Shown here: positions 52,161 through 60,980 of the stretch, piece after piece | Position numbering within the stretch: the first letter of the stretch is position 1 | Layout of the letters: every line of letters starts with the position of its first letter | From: Thermasporomyces sp036564245 | Lineage (GTDB): Bacteria; Actinomycetota; Actinomycetes; Propionibacteriales; Actinopolymorphaceae | DNA: 64,000 nt | Assembly (NCBI GenBank): GCA_036564245.1 | Contig: DATCKU010000073.1 | Location: 220,660 to 284,659 of the forward strand | Reading direction: 5' to 3' | Position numbers and translations under genes: made by a program | Notes under the pieces: generated by a model | The model's input: the letters and a program-made list of their open reading frames with translations, nothing else | What the model was told of the DNA's origin: nothing | Databases searched by the model: none

Positions 52161-53051
52161 CTAGCCGCTCGCCAGTTGCCGAAGGCTTTCCGCCTTGCCG
52201 CGTAGAGCTTCGAGGGCGGCTTGCACACCGGCCGCCGCCATACCGGCGTCCCCTACGAGCGAGACCATCCCGGCATCGTCGCCCAACATCGCGATCGCGT
52301 CACGAACCTTGTGATGAACGGTTTCGGACCGGACCTCGGCATCCACCGCCTGCAACATCTGGTCGACCCGACGCACGGCCTCGACGTACCCCTGCAGGAT
52401 CTGGACCCGCCGAGCGACCGCCGCCTCCGCGGTACGCACCGCGGCCGCATGCTCCGGAAGGCTTTCCTCATCACCGATCAACCGGCGTGCTTCGCCGAGC
52501 TCGGTTAGCGCCTTGGCGATCCGCCACTGTTCGGCGACGAGCAACCCGAGCCCGTCACCGAGATGCCCACGACGGTGGGCTTGCGAGTCGGCGACCTCGA
52601 CGACCATGCGGACGACCTCACGCATCGCCTGGCGATCCTTCGGATGCAAGTCCTGGCTCGGAATGATCACCTTGGGTCTGAGCGCATCATCGCGCTTCCG
52701 GTCCCAATGCCGCTTGACCTGCCACCCCACGTTCCCGGCGATGAAGGCTCCCAGGAGCAGGAAGAGGATCCTGGCCGCCGTCATGAGGTCGGGTTGGACG
52801 ACGATCGCGAACCAGGAGAGCCCGATGATGGCGAGAAAGACGATGGCTGGAATGTTGACCGTGTGACGAGAACCCTCGATCCAACGCGCCCCGGAGCGTC
52901 GAACGCGGGCCAACTCGGCGGGGCCGAAGTCAGAGGGGATCAGGATGGCGTCGTCACCGATCCGCACGACGCCAGCGGCCTCGGCTGCGGACCCTTGTAC
53001 CGCGCCAGTCGTACGTCGTGGACGGCTCCCCGACCCCGCGGACATCCCCAT
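52161..53051 (-). CDS. Hypothetical protein with two membrane segments
   Basis: A 296-residue protein. Residues 20-60 form a soluble part (VRIGDDAILIPSDFGPAELA). Two close hydrophobic segments follow (IPAIVFLAIIGLSWFAIVVQ and AARILFLLLGAFIAGNVGWQ), then a long helical C-terminal half (AVRTAEAAVARRVQILQGYV, VHHKVRDAIAMLGDDAGMVS). I do not recognise a family. The ATG has TAGCCT 6 nt upstream. Confidence 0.65.
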   Translation of the reverse strand: MGMSAGSGSRPRRTTGAVQGSAAEAAGVVRIGDDAILIPSDFGPAELARVRRSGARWIEGSRHTVNIPAIVFLAIIGLSWFAIVVQPDLMTAARILFLLLGAFIAGNVGWQVKRHWDRKRDDALRPKVIIPSQDLHPKDRQAMREVVRMVVEVADSQAHRRGHLGDGLGLLVAEQWRIAKALTELGEARRLIGDEESLPEHAAAVRTAEAAVARRVQILQGYVEAVRRVDQMLQAVDAEVRSETVHHKVRDAIAMLGDDAGMVSLVGDAGMAAAGVQAALEALRGKAESLRQLASG

Positions 53052-53421
53052 GATCGAAGGCTAACGGCGGTTCGAGAGTCTCGCAGGCCCTCGACGGCAT
53101 CGGCTCAAAGCCGCAACGGTGTCGAACCGGCCCAGTAGCCCACGAGAAGGACCACGAGAATGGTCGGACAGTCTCGGTGCTCCGACGTGTCATATGACCT
53201 GAATCGAACGATGCGATGAACCGCCACGCGAGCGGTGACTCTGCCCGAGCACGGCCATCTGCCGTGCGAGTTAGCCTGGCCACAGCATCGGCAATGACCC
53301 TCACCAGGCCTTTCCGACCGCTGTGACACCAACCGAGTAGTCCGCCGGTTGCGGCGTCCCGCGCCCGGATCCGGTGTCTGGCGAGCCGATGCTGCTGTGG
53401 CAGAGAGGGGGTGCGGACAGC
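53052..53421. other. Divergent intergenic region upstream of the MgtE-N/CBS gene
   Basis: About 370 bases. It has a small inverted repeat around 53066-53126 (CGGTTCGA ... TCGAACCG) and a GC-poorer patch (around 53190-53215). A minus-strand frame ending at 53105 reads TILVVLLVGYWAGSTPLRL, which would suit a membrane helix, but no start is convincing. No gene is called. Confidence 0.4.
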
Positions 53422-54678
53422 GTGAGCGGTACCCCAGGCCGAGTGTTTCTTGCCCGTCTCGCATCGACAGCCGTCTTCGATCCGCGTGGCGACCAAGTGG
53501 GCAAGGTGCGAGACGTCGTCGTGACGTTGGGACCACCCGGCCGACCCCCTCGTGTCCTCGGCATGGTCGTCGAGGTCTTGGGCCGCCGCCCCATCTTCGT
53601 GCCCATGACCCGTGTCATCAGCATCGATGCCGGTCAGGTCGTCACGACCGGACTGGTCAACATGCGGAAGTTCCAACAACGGCCCACCGAGACGCTCGCC
53701 CTCGGGGAGCTACTGGACAAAACCGTCACGCTTCGCGAGACGGGTGAAGAAGTCACGGTCTTCGACCTCGGCATGGAACCCACCCGCACCAAGGATTGGC
53801 TGATCACCAAAGTGGCGATCAGGAAACGAGGGAAGCGATTCGGTCGGAGAGGGCAGACCCTCGTCGTCGACGTGGACGCCGTGACCGGCCTCAGCCTCGC
53901 CGAGGAGCAGCAGGGAGCGACCCATCTGCTCGCGACGTTGGAGAGCATGCGTCCCGCCGACCTGGCAAGCGTCCTGCACGACCTGCCGCGCAAGCGTCGT
54001 GCCGAGGTAGCCGCCGCGCTCGCAGACGAACGTCTCGCCGACGTGCTGGAGGAGCTGCCCGAAGAGGACCAGGTGGAGATCTTGCGGGGGTTGGACGTGC
54101 AACGCGCCGCAGATGTGATCGAGGAGATGTCGCCGGACGATGCTGCCGACCTGGTCGCCGAGCTGCCCCACGACACCGCTGAGTTCCTCCTCGGGCTCAT
54201 GCAGCCCAAGGAAGCGGAGGGTGTCCGCCGTCTGCTGACGTACGACGAGCACACCGCCGGCGGAATGATGACCAGCGTCCCGGTCATCCTGCCGCCGGAC
54301 GCGACGGTCGCCGAGGCGCTCGCGCAGGTGCGCAACCCGGACCTCACGCCGGCTCTCGCTGCTCAGGTGTACGTCTGCCGCCCGCCTCTCGAGGCACCGA
54401 CCGGGAGGTTCCTCGGTGTCGCTCACATCCAACGGCTGCTTCGCGAGCCTCCGTCGGCTCTGGTCTCAGGCGTGATCGACTCCGAGCTCGAGCCGCTGCG
54501 TCCGGAGGCGCAGCTGGAGGAGGTCACCGGCTACCTCGCGACGTACAACCTGGTGGCCGCGCCGATCGTCGACGAGACCGGCCGGCTGCTCGGAGCGGTG
54601 TCGGTCGACGACGTCCTCGATCACCTGCTCCCAGAAGACTGGCGCGAGCGATTCGCGGAGGTAAGCCGTGGCGCGTGA
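53422..54678 (+). CDS. MgtE N-terminal / CBS domain protein
   Basis: A 418-residue cytosolic protein: PRC-barrel-like N-terminus (VFLARLASTAVFDPRGDQVG, KVRDVVVTLG), a second barrel, then an MgtE-type helical domain of repeated short helices (RPADLASVLHDLPRKRRAEV, LADVLEELPEEDQVEILRGL, ADVIEEMSPDDAADLVAELP) and two CBS domains. There is no membrane channel, so it is a regulatory or sensor form. It sits near corA, and its stop overlaps the DUF1003 gene start by 11 bp. The GTG at 53422 gives the family N-terminus. Confidence 0.85.
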   Translation: MSGTPGRVFLARLASTAVFDPRGDQVGKVRDVVVTLGPPGRPPRVLGMVVEVLGRRPIFVPMTRVISIDAGQVVTTGLVNMRKFQQRPTETLALGELLDKTVTLRETGEEVTVFDLGMEPTRTKDWLITKVAIRKRGKRFGRRGQTLVVDVDAVTGLSLAEEQQGATHLLATLESMRPADLASVLHDLPRKRRAEVAAALADERLADVLEELPEEDQVEILRGLDVQRAADVIEEMSPDDAADLVAELPHDTAEFLLGLMQPKEAEGVRRLLTYDEHTAGGMMTSVPVILPPDATVAEALAQVRNPDLTPALAAQVYVCRPPLEAPTGRFLGVAHIQRLLREPPSALVSGVIDSELEPLRPEAQLEEVTGYLATYNLVAAPIVDETGRLLGAVSVDDVLDHLLPEDWRERFAEVSRGA

Positions 54679-55249
54679 TCCCTGGACAGGCGGCAACGGT
54701 GACCGGACCAGAGGCGACTGGTTCGTCGCGCGTCCTCGTGACGACGCGCGACGGCTGGACATCCCGCGCCGACCCGGACCGACCCTGCGTCCTCACTACG
54801 ATCCGGACCTCTTCGGGCGATTCGCCGAGGCGTTCGCGAGGTTCCTGGGGACTGCTCGATTCATCGTCTACATGACGGTCTTCGTCGTCTGCTGGGTGAC
54901 GGTGAACCTGGTGGGGGTCTACGGGCTGCGATGGGACCCGTATCCCTTCATCCTGCTCAACCTGTTGTTCTCCACGCAGGCGTCGTATGCCGCGCCGCTG
55001 ATCCTCCTCGCACAGAACCGGCAGGAGGCGCGCGACCGGGTGCTGTACGAGCAGGACCGCGACATGAACATCCGGACCCGGGCGGACATGGAGTTCCTCG
55101 CCCGCGAGATGGCGTCGCTGCGGCTGGCGATGAACGACGTGGCCACCCGCGACTACCTCCGATCCGAGCTCCGCGGACTCCTCGCGGAACTGGACGAACG
55201 CCGTGACCGGGAGGTACGACACGATTCCGGCGATGGCGCCTCGGCGTGA
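54668..55249 (+). CDS. DUF1003 family membrane protein
   Basis: A 193-residue protein with a basic N-terminus and the DUF1003 core: FGRFAEAFARFLGTARFIVY followed by MTVFVVCWVTVNLVGVYGLR (membrane), PFILLNLLFSTQASYAAPLI (membrane) and the conserved LLAQNRQEARDRVLYEQDRD. A possible coiled coil follows (DMEFLAREMASLRLAMNDVA). The function is unknown. It overlaps the MgtE-N/CBS gene by 11 bp and is probably co-translated with it. Confidence 0.88.
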   Translation: MARDPWTGGNGDRTRGDWFVARPRDDARRLDIPRRPGPTLRPHYDPDLFGRFAEAFARFLGTARFIVYMTVFVVCWVTVNLVGVYGLRWDPYPFILLNLLFSTQASYAAPLILLAQNRQEARDRVLYEQDRDMNIRTRADMEFLAREMASLRLAMNDVATRDYLRSELRGLLAELDERRDREVRHDSGDGASA

Positions 55250-55383
55250 CGACCGCCCGACGTTCCACCTCACGACGCTCGACGTCTCGGCTCGCGGCCG
55301 CCGGCAACGCCTGCGACGTCACGACTGCGGCCGACGACACATGCCCCGGGCAGGTGCCCGCCGTCTGCTGTCGTACCAAGCCG

Positions 55384-55389
55384 TAGCAT
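55384..55389 (+). promoter_or_regulatory. Putative -10 box of a leaderless mrp transcript
   Basis: TAGCAT lies 6 nt before the ATG of the Mrp gene. Confidence 0.45.
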
Positions 55390-55395
55390 CGGGTT

Positions 55396-56547
55396 ATGCA
55401 GTCGCTGCCGAGTCAGGAGCAGATCCACGCCGCCCTCGCAAAGGTGATCGACCCGGAGATCCGGCGACCCATCACGGATCTCGGCATGGTGCGGTCCGCT
55501 GAGGTCGACCCCGATGGCACGGCCCGCGTGACCGTGCTGCTCACGGTGGCCGGCTGTCCAATGCGCGAGACTCTCACCCACGACGTCACCAAGGCTGTGT
55601 CGGCGCTTCCGGGAGTGACGAACGTCGAGGTGAAGCTCGACGTGATGTCTGACGAAGAGCGCCGCGCGCTTCAGACGAAGCTCCGGGGATCGGCGCCGCC
55701 CAAGCAGAACCCGTTCGCTCGACCCGACTCCTTGACGCGCGTCTACGCCGTGGCGTCAGGCAAGGGTGGCGTGGGCAAGTCCTCGGTGACGGTCAACCTG
55801 GCAGTCGCCATGGCCCGGCGAGGGCTGAAGGTCGGCCTGCTCGACGCGGATGTCTACGGCCACTCCGTGCCCGCCATGGTGGGTGTGGCGGACCAGCGAC
55901 CCACGCGGGTCGAGGACATGATCATGCCGGTCCCGGCGTACGACGTGAAGGTCATGAGCATCGGCATGCTGAAGCCGGGCCGGCAACACGTCGTGGCCTG
56001 GCGCGGGCCGATGCTCGACCGCGCCCTCGGCCAGATGCTTGCCGATGTCTACTGGGGCGACCTCGACGTGCTGTTGCTCGACCTGCCACCCGGCACCGGC
56101 GACATGGCGATCTCGGTGGGCCAGCAGCTCACGAACGCCGACGTCCTCGTGGTCACGACCCCGCAGGAGGCCGCCGCCGAGGTAGCCGAGCGCGCCGGCA
56201 CCATCGCGTCGATGCTGCAGCAGAAGGTCGTCGGGGTCGTCGAGAACATGTCGTGGCTGCCCTGTCCCCACTGCGGTCCGAGCCACCAGATCGAAGTGTT
56301 CGGGTCCGGAGGCGGCAAGCGGGTCGCCGCCACGTTGACCGAGCGACTGGGCTACGACGTACCCCTGCTCGCAGAGGTACCGCTCGATCCAGGACTACGC
56401 AGCGGCAGCGACGCAGGCGTACCCGTCGTCCTCGACCATCCCGACTCGGCTGCAGCCCAGGCGCTCATCGCGCTCGCGCAGGATCTCGCCGAGCGGCGAC
56501 CAAGCCTCGTCGGACGGTCGCTCGGCATCACCCCTGCGAAACGCTGA
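55396..56547 (+). CDS. Mrp/NBP35 family ATP-binding protein (Fe-S carrier)
   Basis: A 383-residue protein with an N-terminal MIP18-type domain (IHAALAKVIDPEIRRPITDL, TVAGCPMRETL) and a P-loop ATPase: VASGKGGVGKSSVTVNLAVA, then LDADVYGHSVPAMVG, LLLDLPPGTGDMAISVGQQL and the C-terminal CPHCG metal-binding pair. Mrp proteins carry Fe-S clusters. The ATG is supported by a TAGCAT box. It is convergent with tatB. Confidence 0.93.
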   Translation: MQSLPSQEQIHAALAKVIDPEIRRPITDLGMVRSAEVDPDGTARVTVLLTVAGCPMRETLTHDVTKAVSALPGVTNVEVKLDVMSDEERRALQTKLRGSAPPKQNPFARPDSLTRVYAVASGKGGVGKSSVTVNLAVAMARRGLKVGLLDADVYGHSVPAMVGVADQRPTRVEDMIMPVPAYDVKVMSIGMLKPGRQHVVAWRGPMLDRALGQMLADVYWGDLDVLLLDLPPGTGDMAISVGQQLTNADVLVVTTPQEAAAEVAERAGTIASMLQQKVVGVVENMSWLPCPHCGPSHQIEVFGSGGGKRVAATLTERLGYDVPLLAEVPLDPGLRSGSDAGVPVVLDHPDSAAAQALIALAQDLAERRPSLVGRSLGITPAKR

Positions 56548-56633
56548 GGCCGCGAGCACAGTCGACACCGAACCGAAGTCCTGGCGACACCGAACACGTC
56601 ACGCTGCGATGCGCGCAGCAGGCCAGGCGGCCG

Positions 56634-57143
56634 TCAGGTGGCCTCCGTATCGAAGGGCGGCACCGGCGCGGGCCCCTCACCGTCGGCGTTCTGACTGGTC
56701 GACGTCTCGACGAGGGTGTCGGTCCCACCGGACGGCTCAGCTGCGCCATCCGATGCGGCACTCGTGCTGCGCGTCGTGGACGCACTCGCTGAGCTCGTTG
56801 CCTTCGACTTACCATTCGCCGACCGCTTCGACGTCGGCTTGTCGTCGATCCGCAGGTCGTCGCGCAGGTCGAACTCGCGGTCGATCCGCAGATCGTCCTC
56901 GTCGATCGCGTCGAGGACGTGCTTGCGTACGAAGTTCCGCGGGTTGAGGTCGCGGATGTCGAGGTCTTCGAACTCTGGCCCGAGCTCGCGGCTCAGCTCA
57001 CGCCGGGCGTTCAGAGCCATGGTGCGCAGCCGACGCAGTCCTCGAGCCGCATGCCGCGCCATCTCGGGCAGCCGATCGGGCCCGAAGATGAACAGTGCCG
57101 CAATCGCCAGCACGATGAATTCCGGGGCACCGATTTCGAACAC
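56634..57143 (-). CDS. tatB: Sec-independent protein translocase TatB-type subunit
   Basis: A 169-residue protein with one N-terminal membrane helix (EFIVLAIAALFIFGPDRLPE with the FGPDRLP hinge), an amphipathic helix (MARHAARGLRRLRTMALNAR) and a long charged tail (FDLRDDLRIDDKPTSKRSAN). It helps the twin-arginine translocon receive folded proteins. It follows htrA in the order sigE-rseA-htrA-tatB, as in mycobacteria. The GTG has TACCCT 6 nt upstream. Confidence 0.9.
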   Translation of the reverse strand: MFEIGAPEFIVLAIAALFIFGPDRLPEMARHAARGLRRLRTMALNARRELSRELGPEFEDLDIRDLNPRNFVRKHVLDAIDEDDLRIDREFDLRDDLRIDDKPTSKRSANGKSKATSSASASTTRSTSAASDGAAEPSGGTDTLVETSTSQNADGEGPAPVPPFDTEAT

Positions 57144-57149
57144 GCGCCC

Positions 57150-57155
57150 AGGGTA
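57150..57155 (-). promoter_or_regulatory. Putative -10 box of a leaderless tatB transcript
   Basis: On the minus strand TACCCT lies 6 nt before the tatB GTG, so tatB may have its own promoter despite the operon-like order. Confidence 0.4.
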
Positions 57156-57205
57156 ACCGCTTAATCATTCACGCAGTAGGCCGCATCCGGCGCCCGGCCG
57201 TCCGC

Positions 57206-58675
57206 CTAGCCCGTCTCCTGGTCGAGCGTCACGATCGCACGCCGCTGCTCGCCACCGCGTTCGTAGATCAACTCGACCCGCTGGCCGGGCAGGTGCCGAC
57301 GAATCTGGACGATCAGGTCCTCTGCTCCAGTGATCTTGTGTCCGTTGATCATCGTGACGAGATCGCCCGCGGCCAGGCCGGACTTCTCGGCGGCACTTCC
57401 TGGTCGGACCTCTCCGAGGCGCGCCCCCGGGCCCTCGTGGCGCATGTCGAGCTCCGCACCGATGACCGGATAGACCGCGTGTCCGGTCCGGATGATCTGG
57501 TCCGCCGTCCGTCGCGCCTGGTTCATCGGGATCGCGAAACCCAAGCCGATGCTTCCCTGCGGCTCGTCCACCGTGAAGGGACCCGGACGGCTGACGGTCG
57601 CGATCGCCGAGTTCACGCCGATCACCTCGGCCTTGAGGTTCACCAGCGGCCCACCCGAGTTGCCGGGATTGACCGCGGCGTCGGTCTGGATCGCGTTGAT
57701 GAACGAGATCTCCGGGCCCGACCCACCGGCCGTGACCGGGCGGTTCAGGGCGCTGACGATCCCGGTCGTGACGGTGCCGGCCAGACCGAGCGGGGACCCC
57801 AACGCGACCACCGGCTCGCCGACCTGCACCTTCTCGGAGTCGCCAAGTGCCACCTCCCGAAGCTCCCCCTCTGGCTGCACGCGGATCACCGCGAGGTCGT
57901 ACGCAGGGCTGCGGCCGACGACGCTTCCGGAGAGCTCCTCGCCGGAGTACGTGATCACCTTGATCGACCCGCTACGCGCGGCCCGCTCGATGACGTGGTT
58001 GTTGGTGAGGATGTAGCCGTCCTTGCGGATCACGAAGCCGGATCCGGTGCCGTTCCCGGTCCCGGTGGCGACCTTGATCTGGACCACGCTCGGCAGCAGC
58101 GTGCGTGCGACGGTCGAGACGCTCTGCGGCTTGGGGAACGCCTTTCCTTCGGCGCCGAGCTCGTCGTCGATCGGCGGTGGCTCGGTCGCGATCAGCGCCG
58201 GGCCGAACTCGAGCGTCGCAAGGACCCCGACGGTCGCCCCGATGCTTGCGGCAACCATCGCGATCGCAGCGGCAAGCGCGAGCACAACCTTCCGTTTGAG
58301 CCACCACCCTCCCTGCTCAGAAGGGTTCGTCTGGTGCTCCTCAGCCGTCCCCAAGGTCCCGAACGGCCGGCTGGCCGACTTCGGTACGGCAGGAGCGGGT
58401 CGAGCCCATGGCGGTGGCGGCTCGAAGTCCGGCCGTTCCACTGGATAGCGATGCGCCCAGGTGTCACGCTGATCCCGTTGGTTGGGCACCTGACTGAAAA
58501 CCTGGCTCGATACCTGCGGCGGCGCCGGAACAACCGGTGTCATCTGGTGGCGAGGGTCGACCTGAGCTCCGCTCGCCGGTCGCGCAACTGGCTGGCCACC
58601 GTCCGACGGAGCAGGATCGCGTGGCTGCCGGTCGGGCGGCTCGGCACCAGGCTCACCCATGCGTCGCTCGGTCAT
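57206..58675 (-). CDS. htrA: Trypsin-like serine protease with PDZ domain (HtrA/DegP-type)
   Basis: A 489-residue membrane-anchored protease: a Pro/Gln-rich cytosolic N-terminus of about 125 residues, one membrane helix (VVLALAAAIAMVAASIGATV), a chymotrypsin-fold domain with His227 (LTNNHVIE), Asp260 (AYDLAVIRV) and Ser340 (NPGNSGGPLV), and a C-terminal PDZ domain (LAAGDLVTMINGHKITGAED). It degrades or refolds damaged exported proteins under SigE control. The ATG at 58675 gives a family-like N-terminus, with GGAAGG upstream. Confidence 0.93.
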   Translation of the reverse strand: MTERRMGEPGAEPPDRQPRDPAPSDGGQPVARPASGAQVDPRHQMTPVVPAPPQVSSQVFSQVPNQRDQRDTWAHRYPVERPDFEPPPPWARPAPAVPKSASRPFGTLGTAEEHQTNPSEQGGWWLKRKVVLALAAAIAMVAASIGATVGVLATLEFGPALIATEPPPIDDELGAEGKAFPKPQSVSTVARTLLPSVVQIKVATGTGNGTGSGFVIRKDGYILTNNHVIERAARSGSIKVITYSGEELSGSVVGRSPAYDLAVIRVQPEGELREVALGDSEKVQVGEPVVALGSPLGLAGTVTTGIVSALNRPVTAGGSGPEISFINAIQTDAAVNPGNSGGPLVNLKAEVIGVNSAIATVSRPGPFTVDEPQGSIGLGFAIPMNQARRTADQIIRTGHAVYPVIGAELDMRHEGPGARLGEVRPGSAAEKSGLAAGDLVTMINGHKITGAEDLIVQIRRHLPGQRVELIYERGGEQRRAIVTLDQETG

Positions 58676-59331
58676 GCAGCCCGTCCTTCCCTCGTTCACC
58701 CCAACCCTTCGAACGTCCCGACGTAGCCGCGAAACCGAGCACGCTCTGGGCAGTGCTCCTCGAATGGGACTCTCAGGGCCTTTCGGGGATAGCTTCGCAT
58801 TCCTGGGCTTGCCTGCCACTCAGCTGTGCGCTCGGTGGTGAGCCCAGAGAGGTCGCGAGCCCTGGCTTGTCGGACGCCTTGAACGCGAACGTCACCTCCC
58901 GACACGGCGCCCGCATCCTGGTCGTCTCCCGCCAACCGACCAAGCCGCGGCGCACGCAACGTCGAAAAGTTCACGGTATGAATCATCCCGGCCACCGCGG
59001 AAACCCCCAGACTCACCAGGGCAGACCAGGCGTCACGCCATCTTCGCGAACCCGGAAAGAGGGCATCGAACCGAACGCGGGACGACTCACCTCTCGCCCC
59101 TCGACCCCATCCCCTCGACGCTTCCGGGCTCCCGTAACCAGGAGACCATCGAAGGCATATGTCGGTCCAGCGGTTGTGCAAGGCCGGCCTGTTTCGGCGG
59201 AATGTCGTCCTTCGCCGCACCTGCGCGAAAGCCGATCGGCCTGCGGCGCTGGCGCCGTTCCCCGCGAAGCCGGTCGCTCCACGTGTCAGCACGTGGAGCA
59301 CCCCAAGCAGCTGGGTAGTGCTCTGGACGGC
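58676..59331. other. Gap between rseA and htrA
   Basis: About 650 bases without a convincing gene, between two genes that are normally close. The minus-strand frame at 58696-59301 is open but reads Arg/Gly/Ala-rich and lacks a known start. No SigE-type promoter (GGAAC-N-GTT) was found by eye. Confidence 0.45.
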
Positions 59332-59982
59332 TCAGCGCAGCAACCCGGTCGGCTCGGCGCGCGGCAGGCGCGATGCAGCCGGCGTGGGACTCACCGGCCG
59401 GTCGGTCGGTACGACGCGCCCGACCTGCGGGCCGGGCGCGAGGTGGGCACCACGGCGCAGGAAGAGGCTCGGGTCGACGAAGCCGGTCGAGCTTTCCGGA
59501 CCGGACGGTCCGACCGTGGTAGGCCGGTCGACAGGCGAGACCGTGATGCGCTGCACAGGTGGCTCGACACCTTCGCCGACTGGACCCTCGCCAGCCACGA
59601 AGGCGCCCACTGCGGCCATGCCGGCCATGGCAGCCACACCGGCGACTCCCGCGGCCAGCCGGCGCGGGAACCTGCCCGCGGCGACCACAGCAGGCGAGCG
59701 CAGTGGGACGACGGTGGAACGCTGACTGGCGACCGGCAGCTGCCAGCTGGTGTCAGGTGAACCTTGGTGACCGTTTCCGATGGCAAGCAAGGCTCCCTGC
59801 AACCTCGAGGACGGTTGCGGGTCCTCCATGCCACCGAGGAGGGCCTTGACCCGCCGTTCGGCGTCGGCGAGTGCCCGGCATTCGGCGCAATGGGCGAGGT
59901 GGGCGAGCAGTCGATCCCGTGCCTCGTGGTCGAGCTCTCCATCGACCAGCGCCGAGAGGTAGCTACGGCCGTGCGTCACCAC
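59332..59982 (-). CDS. rseA: Anti-sigma factor (zinc-binding, RseA-type)
   Basis: A 216-residue anti-sigma factor. The N-terminal cytosolic domain has the zinc anti-sigma motif (His28, Cys32, Cys35 in LLAHLAHCAECRAL). A Gly/Ala/Val-rich hydrophobic segment (LAAGVAGVAAMAGMAAVGAF) and a Pro/Ser-rich extracytoplasmic tail follow. It binds the SigE made by the upstream gene. Its GTG overlaps the sigE stop (GTGA), so the two are coupled. Confidence 0.9.
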   Translation of the reverse strand: MVTHGRSYLSALVDGELDHEARDRLLAHLAHCAECRALADAERRVKALLGGMEDPQPSSRLQGALLAIGNGHQGSPDTSWQLPVASQRSTVVPLRSPAVVAAGRFPRRLAAGVAGVAAMAGMAAVGAFVAGEGPVGEGVEPPVQRITVSPVDRPTTVGPSGPESSTGFVDPSLFLRRGAHLAPGPQVGRVVPTDRPVSPTPAASRLPRAEPTGLLR

Positions 59983-60779
59983 GTCCCTCTCCGGCTGGGG
60001 TTCATCGGGGACATGGTGGCAGTTTCTCTCGCCGGTGCGGGTTCTGTCACCGATACGTCGACGCCAGACTCCACCGCTTCCTGGTCGCTCACATCGGCTT
60101 CGCTCGTACCCGCACCACCACTCGGCGCGGCGTCACGCTCGGTGCGGTCGTTGTCCACGTCCACCGGACCCGGGATGCCGGGCTGACCGGGCGTCGTCGC
60201 GGGCATGCGGTGACGCAGCGCTTCCCGCAGCTGCGCGCGGCCACGGTGAATCCGACTCCGGACAGTACCCAGCTTGACGCCGAGAGTCGCCGCGATTTCC
60301 TCGTACGACAGGCCCTCGATGTCGCAGAGCACGACAGCCGCGCGGAACTCCGCGGGCAGACCGTCAAGGGCGGCCTGGATGTCGGCGTCGAGGTGCCGGT
60401 CGTCGTAGGCCTCCGCAGGGCTCGGCTCGGAGCCTGCCAGTCGCTCTGGCGCATCCTCTGGCAGGGCGTCGAACCTGATCCGCTGCCTACGGCGAGCGAG
60501 ATCCAGGAACAAGTTCGTGGTGATGCGGTGCAGCCACCCCTGGAACGTGCCTGGCGTGTAGGTCGAGAGGGATCGGAAGACTCGTACGAAGACCTCTTGG
60601 GTCAGGTCTTCCGCATCGTGCCGGTTTCCGGTCAGTCGGTACGCAAGCCGATAGACCCGGGACGAATGCGTACGAACGATCTCATCCCACGACGGCGGCG
60701 CCCAGGCGTCGGCAGGGGTGCCCGCCAGTTCCTCAGCCACCAGACCCACCTCCCCACTGGCGCTGGCAGGTCTTTCCAT
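59976..60779 (-). CDS. sigE: ECF RNA polymerase sigma factor SigE
   Basis: A 267-residue sigma factor with region 2 (VRTHSSRVYRLAYRLTGNRH, DAEDLTQEVFVRVFRSLSTY) and region 4 (LPAEFRAAVVLCDIEGLSYE, IAATLGVKLGTVRSRIHRGR). Region 4 is followed by an unusual acidic tail of about 75 residues (GGAGTSEADVSDQEAVESGV). The start is set at the ATG 60779; a GTG three codons upstream and a TTG further on are alternatives. The next gene is its anti-sigma factor, and an O-methyltransferase is divergent, the same order as the mycobacterial sigE locus. Confidence 0.93.
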   Translation of the reverse strand: MERPASASGEVGLVAEELAGTPADAWAPPSWDEIVRTHSSRVYRLAYRLTGNRHDAEDLTQEVFVRVFRSLSTYTPGTFQGWLHRITTNLFLDLARRRQRIRFDALPEDAPERLAGSEPSPAEAYDDRHLDADIQAALDGLPAEFRAAVVLCDIEGLSYEEIAATLGVKLGTVRSRIHRGRAQLREALRHRMPATTPGQPGIPGPVDVDNDRTERDAAPSGGAGTSEADVSDQEAVESGVDVSVTEPAPARETATMSPMNPSRRGTW

Positions 60780-60980
60780 TGTTGCCACAGTCCGCCCGAA
60801 ATTGCTCCGGTCAAACCCCGGTCTTAGCCCCTTTTTAGGAATGTCCAACGTCAGGGTTCGCCCGGATCGGCGCGAAACCCCACCAAAACCTCCAATCGCA
60901 ACGGAGGGGCACTAGGCTTCGCCTCACACGGTGTCGCGAATCGGACGACCTGGCCTTCGGAGGGAACCATCTCCACTGAC

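Noticed and set aside
53105..53230. Small membrane protein ending TILVVLLVGYWAG on the minus strand
   Set aside because: No start codon with a ribosome-binding site or TANNNT box in that frame, and stops or frame problems upstream.
52954..53679. Minus-strand frame over the MgtE-N/CBS 5' end
   Set aside because: It overlaps well-supported plus-strand coding sequence and has no family motif.
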